Origin: Pseudomonadota bacterium
GTDB taxonomy: Bacteria > Pseudomonadota > Gammaproteobacteria > DAOUQR01
DNA length: 6,224 bases
Reading direction: 5' to 3'
NCBI GenBank assembly: GCA_030625525.1
Contig: DAOUQR010000074.1
Location: forward strand, 1 to 6,224
Notes under the pieces: generated by a model
Databases searched by the model: none
Told to the model about the DNA's origin: nothing
The model's input: only the letters and a program-made list of their open reading frames with translations
Position numbers and translations under genes: made by a program
Part shown: positions 5,567 to 6,224 of the stretch, piece by piece
Layout: every line of letters begins with the position of its first letter
Numbering within the stretch: the first letter of the stretch is position 1

Positions 5567-6224
5567 AAAACAACCCTTATATTATCACCGATTTTTATTT
5601 TTAAAGCTCGTGCGATCTCAGCAGAGACTGCAACTTCGTTTTTATTAATTAATAATAAATCTGATCGCAATACACGAAAATCAAGTTCGGTGTTACCCAT
5701 TAAAACGCGCACATGTGATGCTTCGTCATCTTTTTTTAATGAACGTGTGTATTGAACAATACGGCTATTTTGAATTGTATGAATATGCTGACGTTGCGCT
5801 TCGAGCGTTGGCCCGCCATCAAAGATATCAATGTAATCGTTATGCATCAGACCTTCGCGTTGCAAAATCTTCATTGCCGGCACCGTATGCTTATGTGTTT
5901 TACCAATTGTTTTTTGCACTTTTTTAGGTAATAGATTAGCGTACAAGGAACTTCGAGGCATTAAATCTGAAATAAATTGTTTACTGATCATTGTATAGCG
6001 ATCCGCATCTTCAAATTCCATATCAAAGAATTTTTTTCCAACCGCCTCCCAAAACGGTGAGCGACCCTGTTCATCAAACACACCCCGCATTTCTGCAAAA
6101 ATAACAGTTGAAAAACGATTGGGGAAATTTGCTAAAAACAAAAGGCGCGCTTTTGATAATAAACTGCCGTTGCCGCCTTGACGATAATCAGCGTGTAAAA
6201 ACAACGTGCATAACTCACTTTTAC
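5563..6224 (-). CDS. astA: Arginine N-succinyltransferase AstA, 5' end outside the window
   Basis: AstA transfers succinyl from succinyl-CoA to the alpha-amino group of arginine, the first step of the ammonia-producing AST pathway of arginine catabolism. The 219 visible residues are the C-terminal two thirds of a ~340-aa enzyme; the frame stays open to the window edge. Landmarks in order: ELCTLFLHADYRQGGNG, LLSKARLLF, AEMRGVFDEQGRSPFWEAVGKKFF, FISDLMP and YIDIFDGGPTLE, all strongly conserved in AstA. The C-terminal ~70 residues are more variable, as in the family. No frameshift or stop is seen. The TGA stop (5565-5563) overlaps the ATG of the arginase-family gene, a 4-nt ATGA junction. The other ast genes (astC, astD, astB, astE) are not visible; any of them could lie further upstream. 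Confidence 0.94.
   Translation of the reverse strand, partial: KSELCTLFLHADYRQGGNGSLLSKARLLFLANFPNRFSTVIFAEMRGVFDEQGRSPFWEAVGKKFFDMEFEDADRYTMISKQFISDLMPRSSLYANLLPKKVQKTIGKTHKHTVPAMKILQREGLMHNDYIDIFDGGPTLEAQRQHIHTIQNSRIVQYTRSLKKDDEASHVRVLMGNTELDFRVLRSDLLLINKNEVAVSAEIARALKIKIGDNIRVVL

Noticed and set aside
5492..5927. Two plus-strand frames of 87 and 70 aa
   Set aside because: Both are antisense to the arginase-family gene and astA, which are strongly supported.

Overview
The window looks like chromosome of a gammaproteobacterium of moderate-to-low G+C. The order Legionellales (Legionella/Coxiella and relatives) is a reasonable guess. It rests on the mix of core metabolic genes (phosphopentomutase, rubredoxin, chorismate lyase, arginine N-succinyltransferase) with a large Asn/Lys-rich orphan protein and a HipA-N/XRE module. 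No marker gene proves it, so this placement is inference.

Layout, left to right. (1) Positions 1-1595, plus strand: a short promoter region with a TATAAT box and three AAGAGC repeats, then a ~496-aa protein of unknown function with a basic, aromatic N-terminus. (2) Positions 1679-3033, minus strand: a two-gene unit, a 55-aa rubredoxin followed 11 nt later by deoB. The deoB frame is full length and well conserved but is cut by one in-frame TAA at codon 271, which removes five of the six expected metal ligands. A 9-bp stem-loop spans the deoB stop codon. (3) Positions 3090-3629, plus strand: ubiC (chorismate lyase, first step of ubiquinone synthesis), divergent from the rubredoxin gene. (4) Positions 3626-4422, minus strand: a small HipA-N/XRE locus. 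It has a short HipA N-terminal (HipS-like) ORF, about 170 nt of AT-rich sequence without a convincing gene, and an XRE regulator whose stop codon overlaps that of ubiC. The HipA kinase part is missing. (5) Positions 4466-6224, minus strand: the C-terminal part of astA (5' end beyond the window) overlapping by 4 nt (ATGA) a divergent arginase-superfamily hydrolase.

How the genes work together. AstA makes N2-succinyl-L-arginine. The usual next enzyme is AstB, a pentein-fold dihydrolase, but here the tightly coupled partner is an arginase-fold protein with intact metal ligands and an altered substrate loop. It may therefore act on succinylarginine or a related guanidino compound; this is a hypothesis. 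UbiC feeds ubiquinone synthesis. Rubredoxin is a small electron carrier with no obvious functional link to deoB beyond co-transcription. The HipA-N/XRE module looks like a partial or decayed toxin-antitoxin locus set between housekeeping genes.
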